Assembly: GCA_041848045.1 (NCBI GenBank)
Contig: JBGZHY010000110.1
Location: 1-48,891 of the forward strand
Reading direction: 5' to 3'
DNA from: CAKAHY01 sp041848045
Lineage (GTDB): Bacteria > Bacillota > Clostridia > Lachnospirales > Lachnospiraceae
Length of the DNA stretch: 48,891 nt
Positions 1 to 8,494 of the stretch are shown here, piece after piece. The position numbers and the translations under genes were made by a program. A model generated the notes under the pieces. It saw only the letters and a list, made by a program, of their open reading frames with translations, searched no databases and was not told the origin of the DNA. How positions within the stretch are numbered: the stretch's first letter is position 1; the number at the start of each line of letters is the position of its first letter.

Positions 1-6
1 CATCAT
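1..6 (-). CDS. Start of an unseen gene running off the left edge
   Basis: On the minus strand two consecutive ATG codons (bases 6-4 and 3-1) follow a strong ribosome binding site, AAAGGGAGAGG, at about bases 9-20. They lie only 13 bases past the TctA stop codon, so the glucarate/TctBA operon continues to the left. No coding sequence is visible beyond the start. From context it could be the missing TctC binding protein or a later enzyme of glucarate breakdown, but this is a guess. Confidence 0.5.
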
Positions 7-19
7 AAACCTCTCCCTT

Positions 20-1528
20 TTATTTTGTGCTTTTATATTTTGCTCTTGCCGCCTTAATTTCTTTATAAGCGGACCAAAGCAGTACACCTATGGATACAAA
101 GAAAAACAAATTGAATATCGGTCTGCCAAAGAAAGCACCGAAGGATTTATAACTCATGATGCCTCTTCGCAAATAGGTTTCCAGCATCTCTCCGGTTAAG
201 AAACAGAGCACGAAAGGCGTAGTCGGCAGCTTAAACTTATGGTAGGCATAACCCACCAAACCGAATAAGATGATGGACTGCACGTCGAAGATTCTGTTAT
301 TGGTTGCATACGCGCCGACACAGCATAAAACCAAAATCAAAGGCATCAGAATATATTTCGGAACCTTCAGAAGCTGCACGAAAGCCTTAATACCGAAGAA
401 CTCAATCACCAGCATAAATACGGAGCACAGCATACAAGCCGCAAAAATACCGTAGACCACATCCGCATTTTTCACAAAAAGCAAAGGTCCTGCGGACAAG
501 CCGTGAATCAAAAAGCCTCCCAGCATCATTGCCTTTACGCCGTCCCCCGGGATACCCAGTACCAACAGAGGAATCATTCCACCGCCAATCGTTGCATTAT
601 TGGCGGTTTCCGTCGCCACAATACCATCCGGACAGCCCTTTCCGAACTCCTCCGGATGCCTAGACATATTCTTTGCCGTAACGTAGGCAAGCATTCCCGA
701 AGTGGAGCCTCCGATACCCGGCAAAATACCGATACCCGTTCCGATTAAAGCGGAACGAAAGGCATTCGGCAGGTGATACACAAACTCCTGCCAGGAGAAA
801 CCGAAGCCCTTAGCCTTTTTGTATTTGATGGTTTCCATATTGCCCATACTCATATTTTCCGCCGTAACCAAAATTTCCGAAATGGCAAAAATACCGATTA
901 AGGTAGGCAGCGTATCAAAGCCCGCCAGCAGGTCCGGATTTCCGAAGGTAAATCTCGGCGTTCCGTCAATCGGCGACATCCCGATAAAGGTAAACAACAG
1001 TCCCAGCATACCTGCCAGCAAGCCCTTCAGCATATTGCCGGAGGACAAAACCGCCACCATGGTCAGAGCAAAGAAGGAAATGCCGAAATTCTCCACCGGA
1101 GAAAACTTCAGTGCAATATCCGCCAGCAAAGGAGCGCAGAAAATCAAAATCAAGAAAGAAAACACCGAGCCCAGGAAAGAAAATACGATACCCAGCCCTA
1201 AAGCCCTGGCTGCTTCTCCCCGCTTTGCCATCGGATAGCCGTCAAAGGTTGTGGCAATGGAGGATGCCGTTCCCGGCATATTCAGCAAAATGGCGGAAAT
1301 CAAACCGCCGGATATACCGCCGATGTAAACCGCTACCAGTACATTCATGCCAATGGAGGCATTCATACCGAAGGTAAGCGGCAAAAACAGCGCCACCGCC
1401 ATGGATGCCGACAAGCCCGGTATGGAACCGAAGATAATACCGACAATCACACCCGCAATCATAGTCAGAATGGATTCAGGGGTCATAATCGAAATAAATG
1501 CCCCGCCTAAAGATGATAATGCATGCAT
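20..1528 (-). CDS. tctA: Tripartite tricarboxylate transporter permease, TctA family
   Basis: This 502-residue, very hydrophobic protein is the large membrane subunit of a tripartite tricarboxylate (TTT) transporter, a secondary importer of carboxylates that uses a periplasmic or lipid-anchored binding protein. Family marks are visible: an N-terminal GxxxGxxPGLSASM region (about residues 30-45), the segment PGTASSIATTFDGYP (about 85-99) and a second copy-like GILPGIGGSTSGMLAY (about 265-280). Length is typical of TctA (about 500). It follows the small subunit TctB after 15 bases, and both follow a glucarate dehydratase, so the substrate is probably a sugar diacid such as glucarate or galactarate; that is inference. 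No TctC binding protein is seen inside the window. Confidence 0.93.
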   Translation of the reverse strand: MHALSSLGGAFISIMTPESILTMIAGVIVGIIFGSIPGLSASMAVALFLPLTFGMNASIGMNVLVAVYIGGISGGLISAILLNMPGTASSIATTFDGYPMAKRGEAARALGLGIVFSFLGSVFSFLILIFCAPLLADIALKFSPVENFGISFFALTMVAVLSSGNMLKGLLAGMLGLLFTFIGMSPIDGTPRFTFGNPDLLAGFDTLPTLIGIFAISEILVTAENMSMGNMETIKYKKAKGFGFSWQEFVYHLPNAFRSALIGTGIGILPGIGGSTSGMLAYVTAKNMSRHPEEFGKGCPDGIVATETANNATIGGGMIPLLVLGIPGDGVKAMMLGGFLIHGLSAGPLLFVKNADVVYGIFAACMLCSVFMLVIEFFGIKAFVQLLKVPKYILMPLILVLCCVGAYATNNRIFDVQSIILFGLVGYAYHKFKLPTTPFVLCFLTGEMLETYLRRGIMSYKSFGAFFGRPIFNLFFFVSIGVLLWSAYKEIKAARAKYKSTK

Positions 1529-1543
1529 ATTAGTTTCTCCCCT

Positions 1544-2038
1544 TTAAAATTGAATGGTAAACAGACCGCTTGGCAACACAATTTTGAACCCATACCGGAA
1601 CAGCAAAAATACCACCAGCGTAAAAATAAGTGAAACCGCAGATACCGTTATGATATCCTTCTTCTTACGCTTGTCCTCCGGCGCCAAAACCAGCATCTGC
1701 AACGGAAGGTAAAGTATCGTGCTGATAATAAAGCCTATGGGCTTCATCGTAAACACATATACCAGAATCAGCGCAAAGCTTACGGATACTCGCTTGTAAT
1801 CCGATTCGTCCTTAACATCCTGCTCTGCGGCATCTGCCCGCCTAAGTTTTCTCAAGGACAAATATAATAAAACAAAACCCAAAACAAGGGTACAGGAGCT
1901 GACCACAATCGGCATAAAATCCGGACCTATCTCCATGATGGCGGATTTGGGAAACTGCAGGGCCATGGCAATCATTGCCGCGGACAGCAAAATAAAAAAT
2001 ACCGCTACAATGATGTCCCCGTATTTTTTGATAAACAT
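1544..2038 (-). CDS. tctB: Tripartite tricarboxylate transporter small subunit, TctB family
   Basis: A 164-residue protein with about four hydrophobic segments (residues 9-26, 40-62, 85-105 and 125-155), separated in the middle by a short charged loop. This size and four-helix layout, and its place immediately before tctA, match TctB, the small membrane partner of TctA. Sequence conservation in this family is poor, so the call rests mostly on topology and synteny. It starts 20 bases after the stop of the upstream glucarate dehydratase and has an AAGGAAAG ribosome binding site. Confidence 0.88.
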   Translation of the reverse strand: MFIKKYGDIIVAVFFILLSAAMIAMALQFPKSAIMEIGPDFMPIVVSSCTLVLGFVLLYLSLRKLRRADAAEQDVKDESDYKRVSVSFALILVYVFTMKPIGFIISTILYLPLQMLVLAPEDKRKKKDIITVSAVSLIFTLVVFLLFRYGFKIVLPSGLFTIQF

Positions 2039-2058
2039 ACTCTTTCTTTCCTTTCCTC

Positions 2059-3396
2059 TTATCTTACTAATGCCGGCTTCTTGGCATCGAACTTCCAGTT
2101 CGGAATCAGGTACTGCATGGCCAGGGCGTCATCCCTGTCATGGCTTGGCAAATTTCTGTACAAATCGTGCGCTTCCCGCACTCTGTCCATATTCAGCCTG
2201 ACCCCCAAGCCCGGCTTTTGCGGCACCTCAAGATACCCCTCCCTTATCTTCGGCGCATCATCAAGTAAGTCCTGTCCATCCTGCCATATCCAATGGGTAT
2301 CCAGCGCCGCAGGCTCTCCCGGTATGGCTGCCGCAACATGGGCAAAGGCTGCCAGAGTAACGTCAAAGTGATTATTGGAATGACTGCCCCAGGTAAGACC
2401 CCAGTCCCGCAGAATTTGTCCCATCCTTACGCTGCCTTCAAAGCCCCAGAAATGCGGATCCGCCAGCACGATATCCACCGATTTCAGCGCCGCCGCATGG
2501 TAAAACTGTCGCCAGTCCGTAGCGATCATATTGGTTGCCACCGGTATATGTACCCGATTTTTAAATTCCGCCATAATCTCCCGTCCGGAATATCCTCCCT
2601 CCGGACCGCAGGGATCCTCTACATAGCTTAGGATTCCTCCCGCGTTTTTACAAAGCCTGACCGCTTCCTCCAAAGACCAGGCACCGTTCGGATCTATATT
2701 CACTCCCGCCTGCGGAAAGGCCTTCTTCAATGCCTGCACCGCCTGCATCTCCTTCTCCCCTTCCCAAACGCCGCCTTTGAGTTTAAAATGCCGGAAGCCG
2801 TATTTTTGATACAGCACCTCCGCCTGTTCCACAATACGCTCCGCCGAAAGCATTTCCTCCCTGCGCAGCCTGAACCATTCATCCTCGCTGTAGCCCTCAT
2901 CCAAATACGGCAGGTTTGCTTTTTGCTTATCGCTGACATAAAAAAGATAACCCAGGGTTTCTACCCTATCTCTCTGCCTGCCTTCACCCAAAAGTTCGCA
3001 CATGGGTACCCCCAGAAACTGCCCCAGCAAATCAAGAAGCGCACATTCTATCGCCCACTGGGCCTTTACCACAAACTGCAGCTTGGCAATATCCAGACTC
3101 TGTATTCCCTCTCCGTCATCCTGCCCGGCTTTTACGGAAGCTTTGGCAATGCCGTCCAAAATCCCCCTGTATCTGACCAGTTCTCTGCCCTCTACCAAAG
3201 GAATACATGCCCGCAGGCAGGCATAGGTATAATCACCGCCATGGATTTCTCCGATGCCCGTATGGCCGTTGCTGTCCGTCAGTATCACCAGATTTCTGGT
3301 GAAAAAAGGGGCATGAGCGCCGCTCAGGGTCATCAGCATACTGTCGTAACCGGCAAGAGGGATAACCTGCATGGAAGTCACAATCGGTGTCATCAT
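2059..3396 (-). CDS. gudD: Glucarate dehydratase, enolase superfamily (paralog 1)
   Basis: This 445-residue enzyme should dehydrate D-glucarate (or L-idarate) to 5-keto-4-deoxyglucarate in the cytoplasm. All catalytic and Mg-binding residues fall at the numbering of E. coli GudD: Lys205 and Lys207 in FKLKGGV, Asp235 and Asn237 in DPNGAW, Glu260 in VEDPCG, Asn289 in ATNM, Asp313 in ADPHFW and His339 in SHSNNHFD. The length is also that of GudD (446). It is the first gene of an operon with tctB and tctA, and is transcribed divergently from the lysR gene. A second paralog lies on the other side of lysR. A related diacid substrate cannot be excluded. Confidence 0.92.
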   Translation of the reverse strand: MMTPIVTSMQVIPLAGYDSMLMTLSGAHAPFFTRNLVILTDSNGHTGIGEIHGGDYTYACLRACIPLVEGRELVRYRGILDGIAKASVKAGQDDGEGIQSLDIAKLQFVVKAQWAIECALLDLLGQFLGVPMCELLGEGRQRDRVETLGYLFYVSDKQKANLPYLDEGYSEDEWFRLRREEMLSAERIVEQAEVLYQKYGFRHFKLKGGVWEGEKEMQAVQALKKAFPQAGVNIDPNGAWSLEEAVRLCKNAGGILSYVEDPCGPEGGYSGREIMAEFKNRVHIPVATNMIATDWRQFYHAAALKSVDIVLADPHFWGFEGSVRMGQILRDWGLTWGSHSNNHFDVTLAAFAHVAAAIPGEPAALDTHWIWQDGQDLLDDAPKIREGYLEVPQKPGLGVRLNMDRVREAHDLYRNLPSHDRDDALAMQYLIPNWKFDAKKPALVR

Positions 3397-3455
3397 TTTC
3401 CTACTTTCCTTTCATTTACATAAATTCGTATTTCTGTTATACTTTTATCCTAGTG

Positions 3456-3517
3456 TACATAGCCTGTTCATCTTTGACCAATACTTAAAAATGATTACAG
3501 CTATAAGAAAGACTTAT
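3456..3517. promoter_or_regulatory. Divergent gudD1/lysR control region with candidate LysR site
   Basis: The block CTTAAAA (3484-3490), then 22 bases, then CTTAT (3513-3517) recurs with identical spacing upstream of the second dehydratase gene. Fifteen of 20 bases match around CTTAAAA and the following GAT. On the minus strand a TATGTA -10-like element (3456-3461) lies just downstream. The size and position fit a LysR-type regulator footprint, and autoregulation is likely. This is inferred from the sequence comparison. Confidence 0.55.
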
Positions 3518-3557
3518 TATTCCGCTGCTACGGCGCTGTATACAAGGGGGATACTTT

Positions 3558-4475
3558 ATGGATATCAAATACCTGAATTATATTTTGACCATCGGCAGAC
3601 ACAAAAATATTACCAAGGCAAGCGAGGAATTATATGTTTCCCAGTCCTCCCTCAGTCAGTATCTTGCCAAATTGGAGGCCGAGCTGGGAACCCCTTTGTT
3701 TTTTCGGGCAAAGGGCGAACTGATACCGACCAAAGCCGGCGAGCTGTACTGTAAAGCGGCAGCCCGTGTCATAGACATACAAAAGCAGCTGTATCGGGAT
3801 ATTCAGAATATTGAGAAAAAAGGACACATCACCGTCGGCACCACCTCTTTATTCGGCTTGAAAATGCTGGCGGAAATCATACCTGCCTTTAATCAGGTTT
3901 ATCCGGATTATACCATCGAAATCACCCAGACGGGTCTGCCCCAGCTGAAGAAGATGCTTTTACAGGAAAACATAGATCTGGGTATTATGGCGGCTACCAA
4001 TGCCGTTCCTTTTGAAGAACAGTCGGTCAGCCTTCGCAGCGAGGAAATATTTTTTGCCGTACCCATGAGCCATCCCTATGTCAAAATCAACCGCGGCAAT
4101 ATTATTGAAAACGATGATTTCCTTACCTTCTTCAAGGATGAAGTCTTTATTAAGCCCAAGCGGGGCTCTTCTTTGCAAATTGCCACCGAAAAGCTCTTCA
4201 CCGATTTGGGGCTGGAGCCCAAATCTCTTTGCGAAACCGACAGCATTAACGCCACCAGAAGTATGGTATCCGCCGGTATGGGCGTTTCCTTCATCGCCTC
4301 CTCCAGTGCCGTGGATGAAAACAACATTAAATATTACAGCTTTGAGCCGAAGCTGGAGCGGCAGAACTTTGTCACCTACCGCAAGAACTGGAATATGAAC
4401 GAAGCCGAAAAGCATTTCTATCATATGCTTCTGTCTTATTTTGACAGGCATGATAAGGAAAATTACCGCATTTAA
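3558..4475 (+). CDS. LysR family transcriptional regulator
   Basis: A 305-residue LysR-type regulator. The N-terminal winged helix-turn-helix (residues 1-60) carries the classic pattern YLNYILTIGRHKNITKASEE followed by LYVSQSSLSQYLAKLE. The remainder (about 85-295) is a two-lobed, periplasmic-binding-protein-like effector domain. The start at 3558 has an AAGGGGG ribosome binding site 8 bases upstream. The gene sits between two glucarate dehydratase genes and is divergent from the first, so it most likely senses a glucarate-pathway compound and controls both operons; both promoters share a motif. A perfect hairpin directly follows the stop codon. Confidence 0.93.
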   Translation: MDIKYLNYILTIGRHKNITKASEELYVSQSSLSQYLAKLEAELGTPLFFRAKGELIPTKAGELYCKAAARVIDIQKQLYRDIQNIEKKGHITVGTTSLFGLKMLAEIIPAFNQVYPDYTIEITQTGLPQLKKMLLQENIDLGIMAATNAVPFEEQSVSLRSEEIFFAVPMSHPYVKINRGNIIENDDFLTFFKDEVFIKPKRGSSLQIATEKLFTDLGLEPKSLCETDSINATRSMVSAGMGVSFIASSSAVDENNIKYYSFEPKLERQNFVTYRKNWNMNEAEKHFYHMLLSYFDRHDKENYRI

Positions 4476-4509
4476 AAACAGCACGACATTAAAATCTTCG
4501 TGCTGTTTT
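4475..4509. terminator. Bidirectional terminator between lysR and gudD2
   Basis: Perfect 12-base inverted repeat (AAAACAGCACGA at 4475-4486 and its complement at 4498-4509) with an 11-base loop. It is flanked by A and T runs, and lies between two convergent genes whose ends are at 4475 and 4515. Confidence 0.88.
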
Positions 4510-4514
4510 GTGTT

Positions 4515-5843
4515 TTATCTCACCAGACAAGGCTTTTTAGGGTGAAAGCGCCAGTTCGGGATCAAATACTGCATCGCCGCCGCATCATCCCTTGCCCCCA
4601 GGCAATGCTCCAAATAAAGCCGATGCGCCTTTTCCACCTGCTCCCTGTCCACTTCAATCCCCAGTCCCGGCTTTCGGGGAACCTCTATTTGCCCCCCGAT
4701 AATCTGCAGCGGCTCCCTGGTCAACCTTTCCAGACCCTCCTGCCATATCCAGTGGGTATCCAAAGCATTATACTCTCCCGGTACCGCAGCCCCCACATGG
4801 GTAAACATGGCAAGGGAAATGTCGAAATGGTTGTTGGAGTGACTGCCCCAGGTATAACCGAAATCCTGACAAAGCTGTCCCACTCTGACTGAGCCGGACA
4901 TGGTCCAGAAATGCGGATCCGCCAGCACAATATCCACCGCCTGCGCATCCATGGCATGTCCCAGTTCCCGCCAGTCCGTGGCGATCATATTGGTTGCGGT
5001 AGGAAAACCCGTCCTTCTGCGAAACTCCGACATGATTTCTCTGCCGGAATATACGCCTTCCGCACCGCAAGGGTCCTCACAGTAGCTTAAAATTCCTTCC
5101 ATCCCTTTAACATATTCCACGGCTTCCTCCAACAGCCATGCACCGTTTGGATCCAAATCTATTCTGGCTTCGGGAAATTCTTTTTTCAGAGCCCTGATCA
5201 CATCCATCTCCCGGGCTCCGGAGAGCACGCCTCCTTTCAGCTTGAAATCCGCAAAACCGTATTTCTCCCTGACCGCCCTGGCAAAAGCGACAATTTTCTC
5301 TGCATCCAGCGCCTCCTCATGCCGAATCCGGTACCATTCGCAGTCGCTGTCCGGCTCCGCATGATAAGGCAAATCCGTCTTTCTTCTGTCCCCTACAAAG
5401 AATAAATATCCCAGCATTCGCACCTTATCCCGCTGCTGCCCCTCGCCCAAAAGCTCACATACCGGCACGCCAAGAAATTGGCCGAGCAAATCCAGACAAG
5501 GCGCCTCTATCGCCGTCAGCACATGCACCCCGGTTCTCAAATCAAAGGTCTGGTTGCCCCGTACGTCTTCCTCTCCTTTACCCTCCAAATACCGCTTCAC
5601 CCGCTGCAGCGTACTCTTATAGGCTGCAAGAGAGCTTCCCTCCACCAGATGCCGCACCTCTTCCAGAGCCTTTGTAATTTTCTCACCTCCCGGAACCTCT
5701 CCTGCTCCGCTTCTTCCCTCACTGTCCGTCAGTATCACGACATTCCTGGTAAAAAACGGCGCATGGGCACCGCTTAAATTCAATTCCATGCAGTCCCTGC
5801 CCGCCACCGGATACACTTCCATTTTCACAATATTCGGCGTCAT
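4515..5843 (-). CDS. gudD: Glucarate dehydratase, enolase superfamily (paralog 2)
   Basis: A 442-residue second glucarate dehydratase. The same catalytic set is present with a 4-residue offset from E. coli GudD: Lys201 and Lys203 in FKLKGGV, Asp231 and Asn233 in DPNGAW, Glu256 in CEDPCG, and the histidine in SHSNNHFD. The stretch NNHFDISLAMFTHV is closer to E. coli GudD than paralog 1 is. It stands alone between a terminator and its own promoter, convergent with lysR. The start at 5843 is supported by AAGGAAGGG eight bases upstream. Keeping two catalytically intact copies suggests different substrates (glucarate versus idarate or galactarate) or different regulation; sequence alone does not tell which. 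Confidence 0.92.
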   Translation of the reverse strand: MTPNIVKMEVYPVAGRDCMELNLSGAHAPFFTRNVVILTDSEGRSGAGEVPGGEKITKALEEVRHLVEGSSLAAYKSTLQRVKRYLEGKGEEDVRGNQTFDLRTGVHVLTAIEAPCLDLLGQFLGVPVCELLGEGQQRDKVRMLGYLFFVGDRRKTDLPYHAEPDSDCEWYRIRHEEALDAEKIVAFARAVREKYGFADFKLKGGVLSGAREMDVIRALKKEFPEARIDLDPNGAWLLEEAVEYVKGMEGILSYCEDPCGAEGVYSGREIMSEFRRRTGFPTATNMIATDWRELGHAMDAQAVDIVLADPHFWTMSGSVRVGQLCQDFGYTWGSHSNNHFDISLAMFTHVGAAVPGEYNALDTHWIWQEGLERLTREPLQIIGGQIEVPRKPGLGIEVDREQVEKAHRLYLEHCLGARDDAAAMQYLIPNWRFHPKKPCLVR

Positions 5844-5875
5844 ATCATTACCCTTCCTTTCCCAATGATAGACGT

Positions 5876-5942
5876 ATCATAGCACCTGTCCCTGCATACT
5901 GGCTAATTCTTAAAAGCGATAAGCCCCATCGCTTTTGCTTAT
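5876..5942. promoter_or_regulatory. gudD2 promoter with candidate LysR site and inverted repeat
   Basis: The minus strand has a TATGAT -10 element at 5876-5881. Upstream lies CTTAAAA (5909-5915), 22 bases, then CTTAT (5938-5942), the same arrangement as at the lysR/gudD1 region. Inside it is a perfect 9-base inverted repeat, AAAAGCGAT (5912-5920) and ATCGCTTTT (5928-5936). The rest of the gap up to 6072 (about 130 bases) is AT-rich, with no other recognisable signal except the ribosome binding site of the next gene. Confidence 0.55.
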
Positions 5943-6072
5943 ACCTTTCTCTGTTTTTGTATTTTCTGTGAAAAGCTTTTCATCCCTCTTGTATTCCTGC
6001 TCCGGCAGTGTTATATATACTACTAAGCTGCTTTAAGCAATTAATGACTATGGTATGCAAAAAGGAGGCACC

Positions 6073-8382
6073 ATGAAAAAGAAATATCTTTTATCCGGGC
6101 TGTGTACAGCCCTTGCACTTTCTGCCCTCGCAGGATGTGCCGTAAAAGACAGCACGACGACAAGCGCAGGTACCGCCGAAGAAACAAGCACCGCTGTGCA
6201 GGAAAGCAGCGCAGCAGCAGACTCCTCCCTAAAAGACAGCGCACAAAAGGAAGAAATTGAAAAAAGCCTGAACCTCGCCAACAATACGGAGCAGGAATGG
6301 AGCTATGATGCCGAGGCGGATGCCTGGGTGCTTTCCGTCGTATCCGCCGTACTGAACCCGGAGGTTGCGGATTTGCAGGGTGTTTCCGTTGCCGTTCCCG
6401 GCGCTTATGTAAAGGGCATCGATACAAACGGGGATAAAACAGAAGACCTTACAGCACAAAACTATACGGCAGCCGTGAAAGGAAGCCTGGTTATTGATCA
6501 TGAAGCAAGCATACAAAATGAGAACGGACAAAGCTATACCGCCGACACCGCTCTTTCCATATTCACAACCGGCGCGGCAGGATACAGCGAACAAAGCAAT
6601 AAAACGGCAGGAACCTCTTATGCCAAATACGGCTATATCAGCATCGCCTGCGGAAACCGCGGCAAACAGTCACAGGCTACGGATGAAAGCGGCAACACGT
6701 ACTATACCGGTGATGCCCCTCTTTGCCTGGTAGACCAGAAAAATGCCGTACGCTTCGTGAAATACAATATGCTTCTGGGCAACCTTCCCGGAAATGTGGA
6801 TTATTTCGTCACGACCGGCGGTTCAGGCGGAGGTGCACATGCCGCAATGTTTGCAGCCACCTCCAATCATCCCGATTTCTATCCTTATCAGGCGGAAGCG
6901 GGAGCTGCGGGCGTGTATGAAAATACGGACGGCTCCTACACAACAAGCGTCACCATAAACGGTGAGGAGCAAAGTCTGTCCGACGGGGCATGGGGAACCG
7001 TAGCATACAGCGCCATCACTTCCCTGTACGAGGCGGATATGGCACAGGCCTTTGAATATTATATGGATACTACTTACAGCTTTAATACGCCGTTCCAAAA
7101 GCAGCTGGCTGCTTATCTGTCCGAAGCCTATATGAAGTACATCAACGAGCAGAACTTATCCGTACAGGAATCCGTCATCGGCTTTGACATTGATCGGGAC
7201 GGGGATACAAACGACACCGTCAACCTGCGCATAGAGTACGATGCCGAAAAGTATCCGGAAACCAACGGCTACTACGGTACTTACTTAGACTTATATCTGG
7301 CACAGTTTACCCGGAATCTGCAGTGGTATCTGGACAACCTGGATTATGCCACAGACTGGACCTGGTTCAATGAGAGCGGTACCGCCTTAAGCGATGCCGA
7401 AACAGCCGCAATGACAAGCGAGGAGAAAAAAGCGGCTTTCCTTGCCGGACGCTATGCCAAGACAGAAAGCAAAGGCGGGATGGGGATGGGCGGAACGCCG
7501 CCGTCCGGCTCCACACCTCCTTCCGGTTCCACACCTCCGTCAGATGCCGCAGCGACTGCGGAAAGCACGACCTCCACTACCGCCGCAACGGATTCTTCCG
7601 ACGTGGATGCTTTATTCGGAACCAATATACGAGGCGGCGGTCCCAGCTCCGGAAGTACATCCTCTTCCGGTGCAAGCATAGATTCTTCTACCTACGCCGA
7701 CTTTGCCGCAATGGCAGAGGCTTATGCTCAGGATATTGCAGAAATTGAAGCAGGTGATCAGTACGGCAACAACATTGTTGCCCTATACAATCCTCTTCGA
7801 TATATCGGCGCCGAACAAACCAAAAATCCTACCTGGACACGCCTTGTGATGGGCGGCAGCGAAGGGGATATCCCGATGATGGCCTCTTTGAATCTGCATC
7901 TTGCCTGGTTAAACAGCGGCGTAGACAGCGAACTGGAGTGGCAGTGGAACGGCGGACACGTGCCTTCCGAAATCTTCGGCAATTCCCTTGCCCTGTATGT
8001 AGACCAGATGTACGGCAAGTATGTCAACAATAAAACCATATCCAAAGGGGCTGCCGAAATCCAAAGCACCAACGGTACGGAAACAGCTGCCACGGGAACG
8101 GATATCCGCTCCTGGGTCAACACGGAGGATTTAAGTCAGGTCAGCTTTACCCTTGCCGATGTCCTGGCTTATCGCAATCAAAATGCAAGCAAGGCCGTTC
8201 CCGGTTTTGATACCATCGACTACGGGCAGGAAGATTATGAATTTGGAAGCAAAACAAAGGATGCAAGGCATTGGAACGTATTCCTGAATGATATATTCTC
8301 CCATACGGAATACAGCACCGTTTTGTCCGAACTGTTCAGCGCCGAGCTTTCTACGGAAAGCAGTACAAGCAGCGGCTCATGA
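6073..8382 (+). CDS. Tannase-like alpha/beta-hydrolase lipoprotein
   Basis: A 769-residue exported lipoprotein: signal peptide with lipobox LAGC (Cys at about residue 21), then a Ser/Thr/Ala linker. The start at 6073 is chosen because AAAGGAGG (6061-6068) sits just before it; an in-frame ATG at 6055 would place that site inside the gene. A nucleophile elbow TGGSGGGAHA (about residue 255) marks an alpha/beta-hydrolase. A later GGSEGDIPMM segment and a His in NGGHVPSE resemble the Asp and His regions of bacterial tannases, so ester hydrolysis of phenolic or similar substrates outside the cell is likely but not proved. A low-complexity Gly/Pro/Ser/Thr stretch (about residues 475-545, with three TPPSGS/D repeats) interrupts the catalytic domain. 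The gene is monocistronic, with a terminator. Confidence 0.72.
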   Translation: MKKKYLLSGLCTALALSALAGCAVKDSTTTSAGTAEETSTAVQESSAAADSSLKDSAQKEEIEKSLNLANNTEQEWSYDAEADAWVLSVVSAVLNPEVADLQGVSVAVPGAYVKGIDTNGDKTEDLTAQNYTAAVKGSLVIDHEASIQNENGQSYTADTALSIFTTGAAGYSEQSNKTAGTSYAKYGYISIACGNRGKQSQATDESGNTYYTGDAPLCLVDQKNAVRFVKYNMLLGNLPGNVDYFVTTGGSGGGAHAAMFAATSNHPDFYPYQAEAGAAGVYENTDGSYTTSVTINGEEQSLSDGAWGTVAYSAITSLYEADMAQAFEYYMDTTYSFNTPFQKQLAAYLSEAYMKYINEQNLSVQESVIGFDIDRDGDTNDTVNLRIEYDAEKYPETNGYYGTYLDLYLAQFTRNLQWYLDNLDYATDWTWFNESGTALSDAETAAMTSEEKKAAFLAGRYAKTESKGGMGMGGTPPSGSTPPSGSTPPSDAAATAESTTSTTAATDSSDVDALFGTNIRGGGPSSGSTSSSGASIDSSTYADFAAMAEAYAQDIAEIEAGDQYGNNIVALYNPLRYIGAEQTKNPTWTRLVMGGSEGDIPMMASLNLHLAWLNSGVDSELEWQWNGGHVPSEIFGNSLALYVDQMYGKYVNNKTISKGAAEIQSTNGTETAATGTDIRSWVNTEDLSQVSFTLADVLAYRNQNASKAVPGFDTIDYGQEDYEFGSKTKDARHWNVFLNDIFSHTEYSTVLSELFSAELSTESSTSSGS

Positions 8383-8400
8383 TGCCGCATATACGAAAGC

Positions 8401-8429
8401 GGGGGCTTAGCCATAAGCTCCCTTTTTTT
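8401..8429 (+). terminator. Terminator of the tannase-like lipoprotein gene
   Basis: A 9-base stem (GGGGGCTTA with TAAGCTCCC, one G-U pair) has a 4-base loop and is followed by seven T residues, 18 bases past the stop codon. Confidence 0.88.
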
Positions 8430-8436
8430 GCCCGGC

Positions 8437-8465
8437 TTGCATAATCCTTCCGCTTAGGATATGAT
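8437..8465 (+). promoter_or_regulatory. Promoter of the glycosyltransferase-asparaginase pair
   Basis: TTGCAT (8437-8442), a 17-base spacer and TATGAT (8460-8465), lying between the preceding terminator and the gene start at 8495. Confidence 0.7.
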
Positions 8466-8494
8466 AAACAGCAGAATAATATTATGGAGCGAAT

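Noticed and set aside
7490..7550. Short direct repeats as a possible CRISPR or mobile-element sign
   Set aside because: The 18-base repeats encode TPPSGS units in frame inside the lipoprotein and have no spacers.
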